64,000 nt of DNA from Kitasatospora sp. NBC_00240 (GCF_026342405.1 NZ_JAPEMU010000001.1:3782001-3846000), one strand, 5' to 3'; numbered from the stretch's first letter, positions 7,981 to 16,517 are shown. Numbers and translations: made by a program. The notes: generated by a model from the letters alone, not told the origin.

Positions 7981-10215
7981 CTACGAGGGCGGTGAGGCCG
8001 CTGTCGTGCTCGAACTCGGGCTCGTCGTCGGCGTCACCGGGGGCGAACTGCTGGGACTGGTCGTCGGCTGGGTCGTCGGCTGGGTCGTCGGCACCACCGG
8101 CGGCGGCACGACCGGCGGCTGGCTCGTCCCCGGGGCCGGTGTGCTGCTCGGGCTGGGGCTCGCCGACTTCGTCGTCTTCTTCGGCGAGGGCGAGGCGGAC
8201 GCGGAGCCCGAGGGCGACGGACTGCCGCTGGTCTCCGAGGCCTCCGGCGACGGGGAGTCGGTGCCGGCGGGCGAGGCCGCGTCGGAGGCCGAGTCGCTCG
8301 GGGCGGGGATCGTGTAGTTGCCGGTCAGGCTGCCCGGCTGGTCCGGAGCGCCGTTGTGCGGGGTGGCACCGCCCCTGGGGGTGTCCTGGCCGGCCACGCT
8401 CAGGCCGACCGCCGTGCCGAGCACGCCGAGCGCGAGCACGGCCGCCGAGGCGGCGATGACCGTCCGGCCCCGGCCGCCGGCCTTCGGGATCATGCCGAAG
8501 CGCCAAGGCACCTGCGCGATGGCCCGGATGACGGGCCGTCGGGTGACCACCGGCAGGTCCCCGTCGCCGGCCGTCAGCGCCTGGGTGTCGGCGCGCAGCA
8601 GGTCAAGCATCCGGCGGCCCGCGGCGCCGCCGCGCTGCTCGCCGAGTGCGACCCGCAGGGCCACCGCGGCCTCCAGCTCGGCCACCGCGCGCTCGGGCGT
8701 CCGCCGGCAGAGCGCGTACACCCCCAGCTCGTGGTGGAACCAGGCCTCGTCCGGGCCCGAGCCGACCGCGCGGGCGGCCTCCAGGCCCAGCTGCAGCGCC
8801 CGCTCCCAGGCCCCCCAGCGCAGCGCCAGGGCAAGCGCCGGGGCGGCCGCGCGGGCCAGCCGCAGCACGGCGGCGGGGCGGCCGGCGGCGCGGTCGGCGA
8901 GCATCGCGCCGATCACCACCTCGGCCTCGGCCGCGACCTGCTCGATGCTGACCGAACTGTGGCCCACCCACCAGGCGAAGTGGGTGGCGGCGCCGTTGGT
9001 GCTGCCCGCGTCCGGCCAGTGCGGCTCCAGCAGCTCCAACGCGCCCGCGGTGAGCCGGTGGTGGCCGCCGATGGAGACCGCCAGGCCGCAGTCGGTGAGC
9101 TCGTGCAGAGCGCTCTCGCCGTGGCCGACGTCGATCAGCGCGGGCAGGTGCGGCGCGGTCGGACACTCGCCGCCGAGCGCCACCGCGAGCCGCAGGACGG
9201 CCTGGGCGGACTCGCTGAGTCCCTCCGCCAGCCGCAGGGCGGGCGCGGCGCTCTCGGCGACCGTCGGCAGCGCCACGGTGCGCCGCAGCTCGGCCTCACG
9301 CACCGCCGGGTCCTCGTCCACCTCCGGGTGCTCGACCGCGCCGAACACCCCGCGGCGGTCCTCCTCGGCGGCGACCAGGGCGTCCACGGAGACGTCGCGC
9401 TGGCGCAGCAGGGCGGCCGCCTGGACGAAGCGCAGCGGCAGGCCCTCGGACTCGAACCAGAGGTCGACGGCCCAGGCCCGCTCGGCCTCGTCCAGGGCGC
9501 GGCCGGCCAGCCGGGCGGTCAGGGCCAGGCAGGCGGCCCGGGACAGCCCCGCGACCAGGTGGTCCTCCAGCCGGGAGTCCAGGGCCAGGGCGGCGCTGTC
9601 GGGGGCGACCGAGATCAGGAAGGCGCAGTCGGGCGCGGTCGCGAGCAGTTCCTCCAACTCCGCACCGGTGGACTCGACCTCGTCCACCACCACGACGGCG
9701 CCGACCGTCGCGAGGTGGCGGGCCAGCTGCTGCGGGTCGGGGCGGAAGCCGGGGGCGTGGTGGGTGGCGGAGAAGAGCGCCTGGAGGAGGTCGGCGGCGG
9801 TGCGACGGTGGCCGCAGAGCTGGACGACGCCGTCGGGTGCCAGCTCGCCGGCCGCCGCGGCGACGGCGGACAGCAGGGCGCTGCGCCCGGAGCCGGCCTG
9901 GCCGACCAGGCGTATCGAGCGGCCTTCGGCCAGCTTGCCGAGGAGTTGGGCGATGTCGGCCTCGCGGTCCAGCAGCGGCAGGTCGGCCGCGCCGGCGCCG
10001 AGGGCCAGCGGGCCGACGGCGGGGCTGGGGCCGAGGGTGGCCCGGCTCGGGCCGCCGCGCTCCAGCCGGCGCGGGCGGGGCCGCCAGTCGTCGGGGCAGG
10101 GCCGGGCCTCGGAGCCGTCGGTCGAGCCGACGGTCACCAGCAGGTCGCCGGAGACGAGTTCGCCGGTACGGGGGCGCAGGCCCTCCTGCCGAAAGTCGCC
10201 GGTTGGCTGTCCCAC
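7981..10215 (-). CDS. Membrane-anchored STAND/AAA-like ATPase with Ser/Pro/Thr-rich exterior tail, 744 aa
   Basis: The N-terminal ~75 residues are basic and Pro-rich. The P-loop is GQAGSGRS at 105-112, with Arg111 where Lys is normal, and Walker B is VVVVDEVES at 174-182. A helical region with His/Trp-rich and tetratricopeptide-like segments follows. One transmembrane helix lies near 585-608. The last ~135 residues are Ser/Pro/Thr repeats with no fold and should be outside the membrane. GTG 10215 is preferred because GGAG stands at good spacing; the longer frame upstream lacks one. Such proteins are labelled ATP/GTP-binding in Streptomyces. A signalling role is plausible given the STAS gene next upstream, but unproven. 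Confidence 0.75.
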   Translation of the reverse strand: MGQPTGDFRQEGLRPRTGELVSGDLLVTVGSTDGSEARPCPDDWRPRPRRLERGGPSRATLGPSPAVGPLALGAGAADLPLLDREADIAQLLGKLAEGRSIRLVGQAGSGRSALLSAVAAAAGELAPDGVVQLCGHRRTAADLLQALFSATHHAPGFRPDPQQLARHLATVGAVVVVDEVESTGAELEELLATAPDCAFLISVAPDSAALALDSRLEDHLVAGLSRAACLALTARLAGRALDEAERAWAVDLWFESEGLPLRFVQAAALLRQRDVSVDALVAAEEDRRGVFGAVEHPEVDEDPAVREAELRRTVALPTVAESAAPALRLAEGLSESAQAVLRLAVALGGECPTAPHLPALIDVGHGESALHELTDCGLAVSIGGHHRLTAGALELLEPHWPDAGSTNGAATHFAWWVGHSSVSIEQVAAEAEVVIGAMLADRAAGRPAAVLRLARAAAPALALALRWGAWERALQLGLEAARAVGSGPDEAWFHHELGVYALCRRTPERAVAELEAAVALRVALGEQRGGAAGRRMLDLLRADTQALTAGDGDLPVVTRRPVIRAIAQVPWRFGMIPKAGGRGRTVIAASAAVLALGVLGTAVGLSVAGQDTPRGGATPHNGAPDQPGSLTGNYTIPAPSDSASDAASPAGTDSPSPEASETSGSPSPSGSASASPSPKKTTKSASPSPSSTPAPGTSQPPVVPPPVVPTTQPTTQPTTSPSSSPPVTPTTSPSSSTTAASPPS

Positions 10216-10657
10216 GTATCGCTCCGCCCATGCTCGGCCGCCCGGCCCGGGGCCGGGGCGTTGACGACGTTCGAGCGGCCTTGCGCGGGCAGGCTTTTGG
10301 GTCCCGGCGGCCGTCTCCTGACCGCAGACTCTCGCACATCCGTGCCCTGCCGTGCAGCGCGGGCCCCTCGTGGGAGCGCCAGGGCTGCCTGTGAGCTGGC
10401 CCGTTCGCACCCGACATGTACGCGACGGCGGCCCTACGGGGGCCTTCAGCGCCGTACGAGGGCCCCTGGAAGCGGCCCGCGGGGCCGGGCGAAGGACGGG
10501 GTCGCGGAAGTGACCGGGCGGCGGGGCCGCGGGGCCGGGGGGCCGGGGCGGGGCGTCGGTCCGAACCGTCGGACCGGGCAGGCGTACGAGGTGGCCCACC
10601 GGTGGGCCCGGAGGGGCGGGGCCACCGCCAGGGGGCCCCGGACGAGGGCGCCGCCGG
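10216..10657. other. 442-base gap between STAS and ATPase genes
   Basis: No coding signal is evident. The stretch 10500-10560 is a run of G-rich tracts able to form G-quadruplexes on the plus strand. A perfect 16-bp palindrome GGCCCACCGGTGGGCC sits at 10593-10608, downstream of the STAS stop, and may be an operator or part of a terminator. Confidence 0.5.
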
Positions 10658-11029
10658 TCAGAGCAGCGGGGCCACGACCGGCTGGCCCGTCACCGGGCCG
10701 AGCCCGGGCAGGGTCGCGCCGTGGACGTCCGACACCGTGCCCTCGACGGCCAGGATGCGGTGCAGCCGGGTGGCCACCAACAGGCGCTGCAACTGCGCGG
10801 GGACGGCCCGCAGGACGAGCCGGCGACCGAGCCGGCCGGCCCGGCGGTGGGTGCCCATGATGACGCCGAGGCCGGTGGCGTCCCAGGACTCCAGTCGGCC
10901 GAGGTCCAGCACGAGGTCGCCCTGCCCGCCGTCGACGGCCTGGTGCAGCAGGACCCTGGCGTCGGCGGCGCTGCGCACGTCGAGGTGGCCTTCGAGGGCC
11001 AGGGCGGTGTGGTCACCGATGATGCGCAT
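10658..11029 (-). CDS. STAS-domain anti-sigma-factor antagonist, 123 aa
   Basis: This small STAS protein of the SpoIIAA/RsbV type should bind an anti-sigma factor kinase and release a sigma factor. The fold signature LDVRSAADARVLLHQAV is followed by LVLDLGRLESWDATGLGVIMG. The phosphorylatable residue, usually Ser in a DSSG motif, is Thr52 in DATG here. ATG 11029 has the strong site AGGAGGAGAG. No partner kinase gene is adjacent; the next gene in the same direction encodes the membrane ATPase, 442 bases away. The C-terminus is an extended hydrophobic stretch (GPVTGQPVVAPLL). Confidence 0.85.
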   Translation of the reverse strand: MRIIGDHTALALEGHLDVRSAADARVLLHQAVDGGQGDLVLDLGRLESWDATGLGVIMGTHRRAGRLGRRLVLRAVPAQLQRLLVATRLHRILAVEGTVSDVHGATLPGLGPVTGQPVVAPLL

Positions 11030-11439
11030 GCTCTCCTCCTCCGCTCGTAGGCCTGCCCGAGGGCCTCGGCCTGCCGTCGGCCGCCCGCCACGGGCTGCCG
11101 GCCGCAGGTTGCCTTGTCGTGCCGGTCGGGCCGCCCCGGCCTGGGTGCGGCCGGTCCGGGTCCGACAGGGTTTTTCGTGCTACGGGGTTCCGTGCCGCAG
11201 GGATTCCTTCGGACGGGCCGGGCGGGCACCTGCCCGGAGCCCGGGCCCCGGCGCTCGCACCGGGGCTCCCCCTCATCTGACGGTGAACCAGCTCCGCAGG
11301 TTGCTGCTGCGGCCCAGACCTGAACCAACTTCACTCGTCCGAGGGAATATACGCAGTAAGTCCCCATACCTACGCTCGATTACCGCCCAAATCACCCGTC
11401 TGCGGCACCTGCGTGAGGAAACTCACCCGCCCCCGGGCG
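11030..11439. other. 410-base non-coding region upstream of the STAS gene
   Basis: The part 11330-11420 is notably less GC-rich than its surroundings and probably contains the promoter of the STAS gene on the minus strand. I see no gene or clear repeat. Confidence 0.5.
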
Positions 11440-11503
11440 GGCGGGCCGTACGATGTCCGATCCGCACGGCCCGCCGGTCGCCGGCCCCCTGTTCCGGGGG
11501 CCG
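11440..11503 (-). terminator. Tandem hairpins after the hydroxyacyl-CoA dehydrogenase gene
   Basis: Two hairpins follow the stop at 11507 on the minus strand. The first has an 8-bp stem at 11482-11489/11496-11503 with a 6-base loop; the second has a 10-bp stem at 11440-11449/11466-11475. Confidence 0.75.
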
Positions 11504-11506
11504 CCG

Positions 11507-12376
11507 TCACTTGCTCCCGTACGGGTAGAAACCGCGGCCGCTCTTGCGCCCGAGGTCGCCCGCCGTGACCATCCGCGCCATGATCTCCGGCGCGGCGAAC
11601 TTCTCGTCCTGGGTCTCCTCGTAGATGTTGCGCGCGGCGTGCAGCAGGATGTCGACGCCGGTGAGGTCGGCGGTCTGCAGCGGGCCCATCGGGTGGCCGA
11701 AGCCGAGCCGGCAGGCGGTGTCGATGTCCTCGGCGGAGGCGACGCCCGACTCGTACAGCTTGGCGGCCTCGACGACCAGCGCGGTGATCAGGCGGGTGGT
11801 GACGAAGCCGGCCACGTCGCGGTTGACCACGACCACCTCCTTGCCCACCCCCTCGGCGAACTCGCGGACCACGGCCAGCGTCTCGTCACTGGTCTTGTAG
11901 CCGCGCACCAGCTCGACCAGCTTCATCAGCGGTACCGGTGAGAAGAAGTGCACGCCGACCACGGACTCGGGGCGCCCGGTCGCGGCGGCGATCCGGGTGA
12001 TCGGGATGGCCGAGGTGTTGGAGGCCAGCACCGCGCCCTCCTTGACGATCTTGTCGAGCTCCCGGAACACGCCTTCCTTGACGTCCAGGCGCTCGAAGAC
12101 CGCCTCCACCACGATGTCGGCGTCGGCGACCGCACCCAGGTCGGTGGTGGTGGTGATCCGGCCGAGCGCCGCCTCGGCGGCCTCCGCGTCGAGCTTCCCC
12201 TTGGAGACGAACTTCTCGTACGAGGCGCGGATGCCGTCCAGCCCACGCCGCAGTGCCTCGTCGGTGACGTCCCGCAGCACGACCGGGTGACCGGCCTGAG
12301 CGGCGACCTGCGCGATGCCGGCGCCCATCAGTCCGGCGCCGATCACGGCAATCTGCTTGCTGGGTACGTTGCTCAT
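11507..12376 (-). CDS. 3-hydroxybutyryl-CoA dehydrogenase family protein, 289 aa
   Basis: This enzyme catalyses NAD(P)-dependent interconversion of (S)-3-hydroxyacyl-CoA (probably 3-hydroxybutyryl-CoA) and 3-ketoacyl-CoA. The Rossmann motif GAGLMGAG lies at residues 13-20. The active-site region VVGVHFFSPVPLMKLVELV carries the catalytic His and a downstream Asn lies in VVNRDVAGFV. The C-terminal dimerisation domain ends with GRKSGRGFYPYG, standard for the family, and the length is normal. GGGAGA precedes ATG 12376. The in-frame extension upstream is non-conserved Pro/Arg-rich sequence. In Streptomyces this enzyme supplies crotonyl-CoA and butyryl-CoA routes to ethylmalonyl-CoA. It is divergent from a small membrane-protein gene. 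Confidence 0.92.
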   Translation of the reverse strand: MSNVPSKQIAVIGAGLMGAGIAQVAAQAGHPVVLRDVTDEALRRGLDGIRASYEKFVSKGKLDAEAAEAALGRITTTTDLGAVADADIVVEAVFERLDVKEGVFRELDKIVKEGAVLASNTSAIPITRIAAATGRPESVVGVHFFSPVPLMKLVELVRGYKTSDETLAVVREFAEGVGKEVVVVNRDVAGFVTTRLITALVVEAAKLYESGVASAEDIDTACRLGFGHPMGPLQTADLTGVDILLHAARNIYEETQDEKFAAPEIMARMVTAGDLGRKSGRGFYPYGSK

Positions 12377-12591
12377 GGCTGGGTCTCCCGGGGTGCCGTT
12401 TGACCGCCCCCGCCGCCGGGCCCGCTGGTCGGGCGGTCGGCTCAGGGCGGTGCCTGAAGGCGGCCCTGGGCAGGGGTCACCCCCCGGAGCCGCGCCGCTC
12501 ATCGCCGGACTCTAACGTCCCGGCAGGCTCCATGGTGAGATTGGCCGGTGTGATCTGCGTCCGGCGGGGCGCACCGGCGGAAGGACCGATC

Positions 12592-12897
12592 GTGCGGAGC
12601 CTGGCGTTCCTGCTGCTAACCGCCGCCGTGATGGCGGTGCTGATCCTGCTGCTGCGCTGGACGTACGGCGGCGGGTCCTCCCTGGTCGAGCGCCGCCCCC
12701 GGACGGGCGGGCCGGACGAGTACGGACTGCTGGTGGCCGTCGCCGACCCGGCCGACGCCGAGCAGGCCCGCCGGCTCGCCGCCCGGCTCGCCGCGGCCGG
12801 CCTGCGGCACACCCTGGTACGGACCGCCGAAGGGCCCCGGCTGATGGTCTGGCCGGCCGACGCGGAGGCCGCCCGGGCCCTGCTGCGGCGCGGCTGA
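12592..12897 (+). CDS. Small single-span membrane protein, 101 aa
   Basis: An N-terminal transmembrane helix at residues 4-22 is followed by a short basic linker and a ~70-residue Ala/Arg-rich domain (LLVAVADPADAEQARRLAARL). GTG 12592 is chosen because GGAAGGA lies seven bases upstream; an in-frame ATG at 12532 would add residues without a membrane-protein start. The soluble part resembles small alpha/beta domains found after signal anchors in Streptomyces, but I do not recognise the family. It converges with the response regulator gene. Confidence 0.65.
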   Translation: MRSLAFLLLTAAVMAVLILLLRWTYGGGSSLVERRPRTGGPDEYGLLVAVADPADAEQARRLAARLAAAGLRHTLVRTAEGPRLMVWPADAEAARALLRRG

Positions 12898-12909
12898 GCG
12901 GCGGCGGGT

Positions 12910-12941
12910 CCGGCGGCCGCCGCCGGCCCGCGGCCGCGGGC
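12910..12941. terminator. Adjacent palindromes between convergent genes
   Basis: Two GC palindromes abut: an 8-bp stem at 12910-12926 with a one-base centre, and a perfect 16-bp palindrome at 12926-12941. They lie between the stop at 12897 (+) and the stop at 12944 (-), so they likely end both transcripts. Confidence 0.6.
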
Positions 12942-12943
12942 AC

Positions 12944-13597
12944 TCAGCCCGCGATCAGGCCCAAGTCCTGGGCCAGGATGGCCGCCTGGACCCTGCTGCG
13001 CAGCTCCAGCTTGGCCAGGATCCGGCTGACGTGCGTCTTGGTGGTCGCCTCCGCCATCACCAGCCGGTCCGCGATCTCACCGTTCGACAGGCCGGCGCCG
13101 ATGCAGCGGAGCACCTCCCGCTCGCGCGGTGTCAGCGCCTCCACCGCCGCCCTGGCCTCGGCCCCCACCGTGCGTCCCGGGCGGGCGAAGGTGCCGATCA
13201 GCCGCCTGGTCACGGAGGGCGCCAGCATGCCGTCGCCGCGCGCCACCGTCCGGATCCCCTCGATCAGCGCGTCCGCCTCCAGGTCCTTCAGCAGGAAGCC
13301 CGCGGCGCCGGCCCGCAGCGCCCCGTAGACGTACTCGTCGAGATCGAAGGTGGTCAGCACCAGGACCTGCGCGGCGCCCGCCGCCACCACCTGGCGGGTC
13401 GCCGAGACACCGTCCAACCGGGGCATCTGGATGTCCATCAGCACCACGTCCGGCCGCAGTTCCAGGGCGAGACGCACGGCCTGCTCGCCGTCGCCCGCCT
13501 CACCGACCACCTCCAGCCCCGGCTCCGCGCCCAGGATCATCACCAGCGCGGCCCGCACCGCCGCCTGGTCCTCCGCCACCAGTACCCGGATCGTCAT
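12944..13597 (-). CDS. NarL/LuxR-family response regulator, 217 aa
   Basis: The receiver domain spans residues 1-120, with acidic residues AED at 8-10, the phosphoacceptor Asp55 (VVLMDIQMP) and Lys in LLKD. A C-terminal GerE-type helix-turn-helix (LTPREREVLRCIGAGLSNGEIADRL in parts) spans 150-210 and binds DNA. Its ATG at 13597 overlaps the stop of the sensor kinase gene by four bases (ATGA), so the pair is co-translated and forms a two-component system. Target genes are unknown. The adjacent divergent membrane-protein gene at 14967 is the simplest candidate. Confidence 0.93.
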   Translation of the reverse strand: MTIRVLVAEDQAAVRAALVMILGAEPGLEVVGEAGDGEQAVRLALELRPDVVLMDIQMPRLDGVSATRQVVAAGAAQVLVLTTFDLDEYVYGALRAGAAGFLLKDLEADALIEGIRTVARGDGMLAPSVTRRLIGTFARPGRTVGAEARAAVEALTPREREVLRCIGAGLSNGEIADRLVMAEATTKTHVSRILAKLELRSRVQAAILAQDLGLIAG

Positions 13598-14871
13598 GCC
13601 CGGCCCTTCCCTTCCGCCCTCGCCACACCCCGCGGCAGCACCGCGCGGACCAGCCACCGGCCGCCGCGCGCCCCCGCCTCGAAACTCCCGCCCAGCAGCG
13701 CCGCCCGCTCCCGCATGCCGACCAGCCCGGCCCGGGCCCCGGGCAGCACCCGGCCCTCCCCCGCCCGGTACGGGCTGTCCACCTCGATCTCCAGGTCCTC
13801 CGACCGGTACGTCAGCCGCAGCCGGACGGTCCCCGGCGCGGCGTGCTTGAGCGCGTTGGTCAGCGACTCCTGGACGATCCGGTACGCGGCCAGCCCGACC
13901 GGCACCGCCAGCCGCCCTCGCTCGCCCTCCTCGGACGCCTCGAAGACCAGCCCGGCGTCCTGGCCGGCCGCCCGCGCGTTCTCCAGCAGGGTGTCCACCG
14001 CGTCGAGTTCGGGCGCGGTGTAGGTCTCCTCCTCGCCCTCGCCGCCACCGCTGGAGCGCAGCAGGCCGATCATCCGGCGCATCTCGGTCAGCCCCTGCAC
14101 ACTGTTCTCCCGGATCACCGCGAGCACCTCCACCAGCGGATCGTCCTCCGGCCGGCGCTGACGGCGGGCCAGGGACTGCGCGCCGGTCGCGTGGATCGCG
14201 ATGGCGGAGAGGTGGTTGGCGATGACGTCGTGCAGCTCCCGCGCCATCCGGGCCCGTTCGGCGACCACCGCGCCGCGCCGGTCCATCTCGGAGAGCAGCG
14301 CGGTCTGCTGCGCACGCAGCCGCTCCGCCACGGCCTCGTCCCGGTGCCGGCGCAGCAGGTCCGCCGTCCAGACCGGCGCGATGAAGACCAGCCCGGCGAA
14401 GACCGCCACCAGCAGCGCGGCTGACACCGTGGCGTACAGCACCGTGAGGCTGCTCAGGACCAGCGTCGCGGCGGCGCCGGTGAGGTGCAGGATCGCCGCC
14501 ATCCGCTTGGACCCGTAGAGCACCGCCGCGTACAGCAGGTCGGTGTACATGATGACGGTGGCCACCACCGACCCGGCGAAGATGTTGGCGGCGAAGACCC
14601 CGCCGCCCAGGCAGACCGTCCACACCGGATGGGTCCGGCGGAGCAGTTCCAGTCCGGCCATCGCGCAGAGCGGCAGCACCGCCACCCACGGCCGGATCGC
14701 CTCGGAGTTGTCGTAGGCGCCGGTGGCGATCAGCACCAGGCCGCCGAGCAGTCCGGCCAGGGCGATCGCGCGGTCCTCCTGGCGCGGGGTGAGGCTGAGT
14801 CCGGTCACAGGGTCCACCCAACCACCCGGCGGGCCGCCGCGCGCGGACCGCCAGGACGATCCGCCGTACAT
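13594..14871 (-). CDS. Sensor histidine kinase (HisKA_3 type), 425 aa
   Basis: About six membrane segments lie between residues 35 and 170. The dimerisation/phosphoacceptor domain follows with ARELHDVIANHLSAIA and His214. The HATPase domain shows an N-box (IVQESLTNALKHA) and a G-box (GLVGMRERAALLGG). This is the usual partner of NarL-type regulators. The start is uncertain: ATG 14871 gives the longest form but lacks a ribosome binding site, and GTG 14817 (before DPVTGLSLTPRQED) is an alternative. It overlaps the regulator gene by four bases. The sensed signal is not evident, and there is no large extracellular domain. Confidence 0.9.
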   Translation of the reverse strand: MYGGSSWRSARGGPPGGWVDPVTGLSLTPRQEDRAIALAGLLGGLVLIATGAYDNSEAIRPWVAVLPLCAMAGLELLRRTHPVWTVCLGGGVFAANIFAGSVVATVIMYTDLLYAAVLYGSKRMAAILHLTGAAATLVLSSLTVLYATVSAALLVAVFAGLVFIAPVWTADLLRRHRDEAVAERLRAQQTALLSEMDRRGAVVAERARMARELHDVIANHLSAIAIHATGAQSLARRQRRPEDDPLVEVLAVIRENSVQGLTEMRRMIGLLRSSGGGEGEEETYTAPELDAVDTLLENARAAGQDAGLVFEASEEGERGRLAVPVGLAAYRIVQESLTNALKHAAPGTVRLRLTYRSEDLEIEVDSPYRAGEGRVLPGARAGLVGMRERAALLGGSFEAGARGGRWLVRAVLPRGVARAEGKGRA

Positions 14872-14966
14872 CGAAGGATGCAGGGGCCGCTCCGCACCGG
14901 CGACGACGACCGGGCGGCCCTGGGCGACCAGGCTGGAGGGCGGACCACCGAGGAGAGGGGACCACC

Positions 14967-15500
14967 ATGATCGTGACCGTCGTCCTGGCCGGCGAGGCCG
15001 GGTTCTGGGTCGTCCTCGCGCTGGGCCTGGCGGCCCGCTACCTGCTCGGGTGGCGCCGGGCCGGCGCGGCGCTGCTGCTCTGCCTGCCGCTGGTCGACCT
15101 GGTCGTCCTCGGCGCCACCGTGCTGGACCTGCGCGGCGGCGCCACCGCGCAGGCCTCGCACGGCCTGGCGGCCGCCTACGTGGGCTTCACGGTCGCCTAC
15201 GGGCACTCCCTGGTCGCCTGGGCCGACGGCCGGTTCGCGCACCGCTTCGCGGGCGGCCCGAAGCCGCCCGCCGCGCCCCGGTACGGCCGGGCGCGGGCCG
15301 CCCACGAGTGGCTGATCTTCCGGCGCACCCTGCTGGCGGCCGGCATCACCGTCGCCCTGATCAGCCTGATGATCCTGCTGGTGGACGATCCGGCCCGGTC
15401 CGGCGCACTGACCGCCTGGTACCCCCGGACGGCCTGGGTGACGGGCATCAGCCTGATCGTCGCGGCAAGCTACACGGTCTTCCCGAAACGGCCGCGGTAG
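14967..15500 (+). CDS. Integral membrane protein, 177 aa
   Basis: It has five predicted transmembrane helices: residues 2-26, 32-54, 66-86, 118-142 and 153-172. A cytoplasmic Arg/Pro-rich loop near 90-115 separates helix three from four, and the C-terminus is basic (PKRPR). GAGGAGAGGGGACC directly before ATG 14967 is a strong ribosome binding site. It is divergent from the two-component genes, 95 bases from their longest start, so it may be their target. No enzymatic motif is visible and I do not recognise the family. Confidence 0.75.
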   Translation: MIVTVVLAGEAGFWVVLALGLAARYLLGWRRAGAALLLCLPLVDLVVLGATVLDLRGGATAQASHGLAAAYVGFTVAYGHSLVAWADGRFAHRFAGGPKPPAAPRYGRARAAHEWLIFRRTLLAAGITVALISLMILLVDDPARSGALTAWYPRTAWVTGISLIVAASYTVFPKRPR

Positions 15501-15519
15501 TTCCGCCCCGGCACCGGGG

Positions 15520-16092
15520 TCAGCGGTTCTCGCCGGGCACCCAGAGCACGTCGCCGCGCTCCTTGTTGGCGGACCTCGCCAGGATGAACAGCAGGTCGGA
15601 GAGCCGGTTGAGGTACTTCGCGGTCAACGGGTTGACGCTGTCGCCGTGCGCCTCGATCGCCGCCCAGGTGGACCGCTCGGCCCGCCGCACCACGGTGCAG
15701 GCCAGGTGCAGGTACGCGGCGCCGGCCGTGCCGCCGGGCAGGATGAAGCTGCGGAGCTTCTCCAGCGTCTCCAGGTGGAGGTCGCAGTCCGCCTCCAGCC
15801 GGTCGATGTAGGTCTGCAGCACCCGCAACGGCGGGTACTTCGGGTCCTCGACCACCGGCGTCGCGAGGTCCGCGCCCACGTCGAAGAGGTCGTTCTGGAC
15901 CCGGGTCAGCACCGCCGACACGTCCTCCGGCAGCCCGCCGGCCGCGATGGCCACCCCGATCGCCGCGTTCGCCTCGTTGGTGTCCGCGTACGCGATCAGC
16001 CGGGGGTCGGTCTTGGTGGTGCGGCTCATGTCGCCGAGCGCCGTGGTGCCGTCGTCGCCGGTGCGGGTGTAGATACGCGTGAGGTTGACCAT
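15520..16092 (-). CDS. Cob(I)yrinic acid a,c-diamide / cob(I)alamin adenosyltransferase (PduO type), 190 aa
   Basis: It transfers adenosyl from ATP to cobalt(I) corrinoid to make adenosylcobalamin. The N-terminal ATP-binding motif is TRTGDDGTTALGDMSR. The helical-bundle signature IGVAIAAGGLPEDV... and the C-terminal RRAERSTWAAI...LNRLSDLLFILAR motifs are intact and the length is typical. The ATG at 16092 lacks a ribosome binding site but has TAGTCT exactly seven bases upstream, indicating a leaderless transcript. It follows a 60-aa gene on the same strand by 14 bases. A small CG-rich inverted repeat at 15506-15519 separates its end from the convergent membrane-protein gene. Confidence 0.92.
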   Translation of the reverse strand: MVNLTRIYTRTGDDGTTALGDMSRTTKTDPRLIAYADTNEANAAIGVAIAAGGLPEDVSAVLTRVQNDLFDVGADLATPVVEDPKYPPLRVLQTYIDRLEADCDLHLETLEKLRSFILPGGTAGAAYLHLACTVVRRAERSTWAAIEAHGDSVNPLTAKYLNRLSDLLFILARSANKERGDVLWVPGENR

Positions 16093-16099
16093 GGACAGC

Positions 16100-16105
16100 A
16101 GACTA
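16100..16105 (-). promoter_or_regulatory. Candidate -10 of a leaderless promoter (adenosyltransferase)
   Basis: TAGTCT lies seven bases upstream of ATG 16092. It falls in the 14-base gap after the preceding gene, which suggests the adenosyltransferase can be transcribed on its own. Confidence 0.5.
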
Positions 16106-16106
16106 C

Positions 16107-16289
16107 TCAGGCCCGGCGCGGCTCACCCGTGATTGCGACGCCGATCACAAAGCCCTTGGCCGGGCCCTCGGGGACGGTCACCTCGGTGCCGTACGGGACG
16201 CGGATCCCGGCCTCGTACGTCGCCGTCTTCGGGTCGGGGTCTGTGAGCAGGGTGAGGTCGAGATCTGCTTCACGGGCCATAGCGGTCAT
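16107..16289 (-). CDS. Conserved small protein, 60 aa
   Basis: The acidic N-terminal half contains DLDLTLLTDPDPKTATYEAG, followed by a basic/hydrophobic half with VPYGTEVTVPEGPAKGFVIGVAI. There is no membrane segment. The strong site GGAGGAGGTG stands eight bases before ATG 16289; the longer frame upstream runs into repeat DNA and lacks a site. It is co-directional with and just upstream of the adenosyltransferase gene, and downstream of DUF2550 across the 48-bp repeat array. Function unknown. Confidence 0.65.
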   Translation of the reverse strand: MTAMAREADLDLTLLTDPDPKTATYEAGIRVPYGTEVTVPEGPAKGFVIGVAITGEPRRA

Positions 16290-16371
16290 CGAGAACACAC
16301 CTCCTCCGTACAGTGTGGGCGGGCGCCATGCCATGGCACAACCAACACCGCAGACGCCAGGCGCGCCGCAC

Positions 16372-16517
16372 CCTCCGGGCGGGAGGTGCCCCCGTACCCG
16401 AGAGTCTCGTCGCTACGCGACTCCCCCACCCTCCGGGCGGGGGGACCCCCAGTCTCGTCGCTACGCGACTCCCCCACCCTCCGGGCGGGGGGACCCCCAG
16501 TCTCGTCGCTACGCGAC
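16372..16517. repeat. 48-bp tandem duplication of a gene end plus its hairpin
   Basis: TCTCGTCGCTACGCGAC occurs at 16405, 16453 and 16501, exactly 48 bases apart, and the intervening CCCCCACCCTCCGGGCGGGG hairpin is repeated with it; a diverged hairpin copy begins the array near 16372. The copy at 16501-16517 contains the stop codon of the DUF2550 gene (16509-16511). On the minus strand the stem mismatch becomes a G-U pair, so the hairpin fits RNA made from the DUF2550 gene. Confidence 0.85.

Noticed and set aside
10500..10560. Regulatory G-quadruplex region
   Set aside because: The G-tracts are real, but such runs are frequent in this base composition and nothing ties them to a promoter. They are noted only within the gap entry.
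8318..10860. Long plus-strand frames opposite the membrane ATPase gene
   Set aside because: They are Ser/Arg- or Gly-rich shadow translations with no start site. The minus-strand gene has a P-loop, membrane helix and ribosome binding site.
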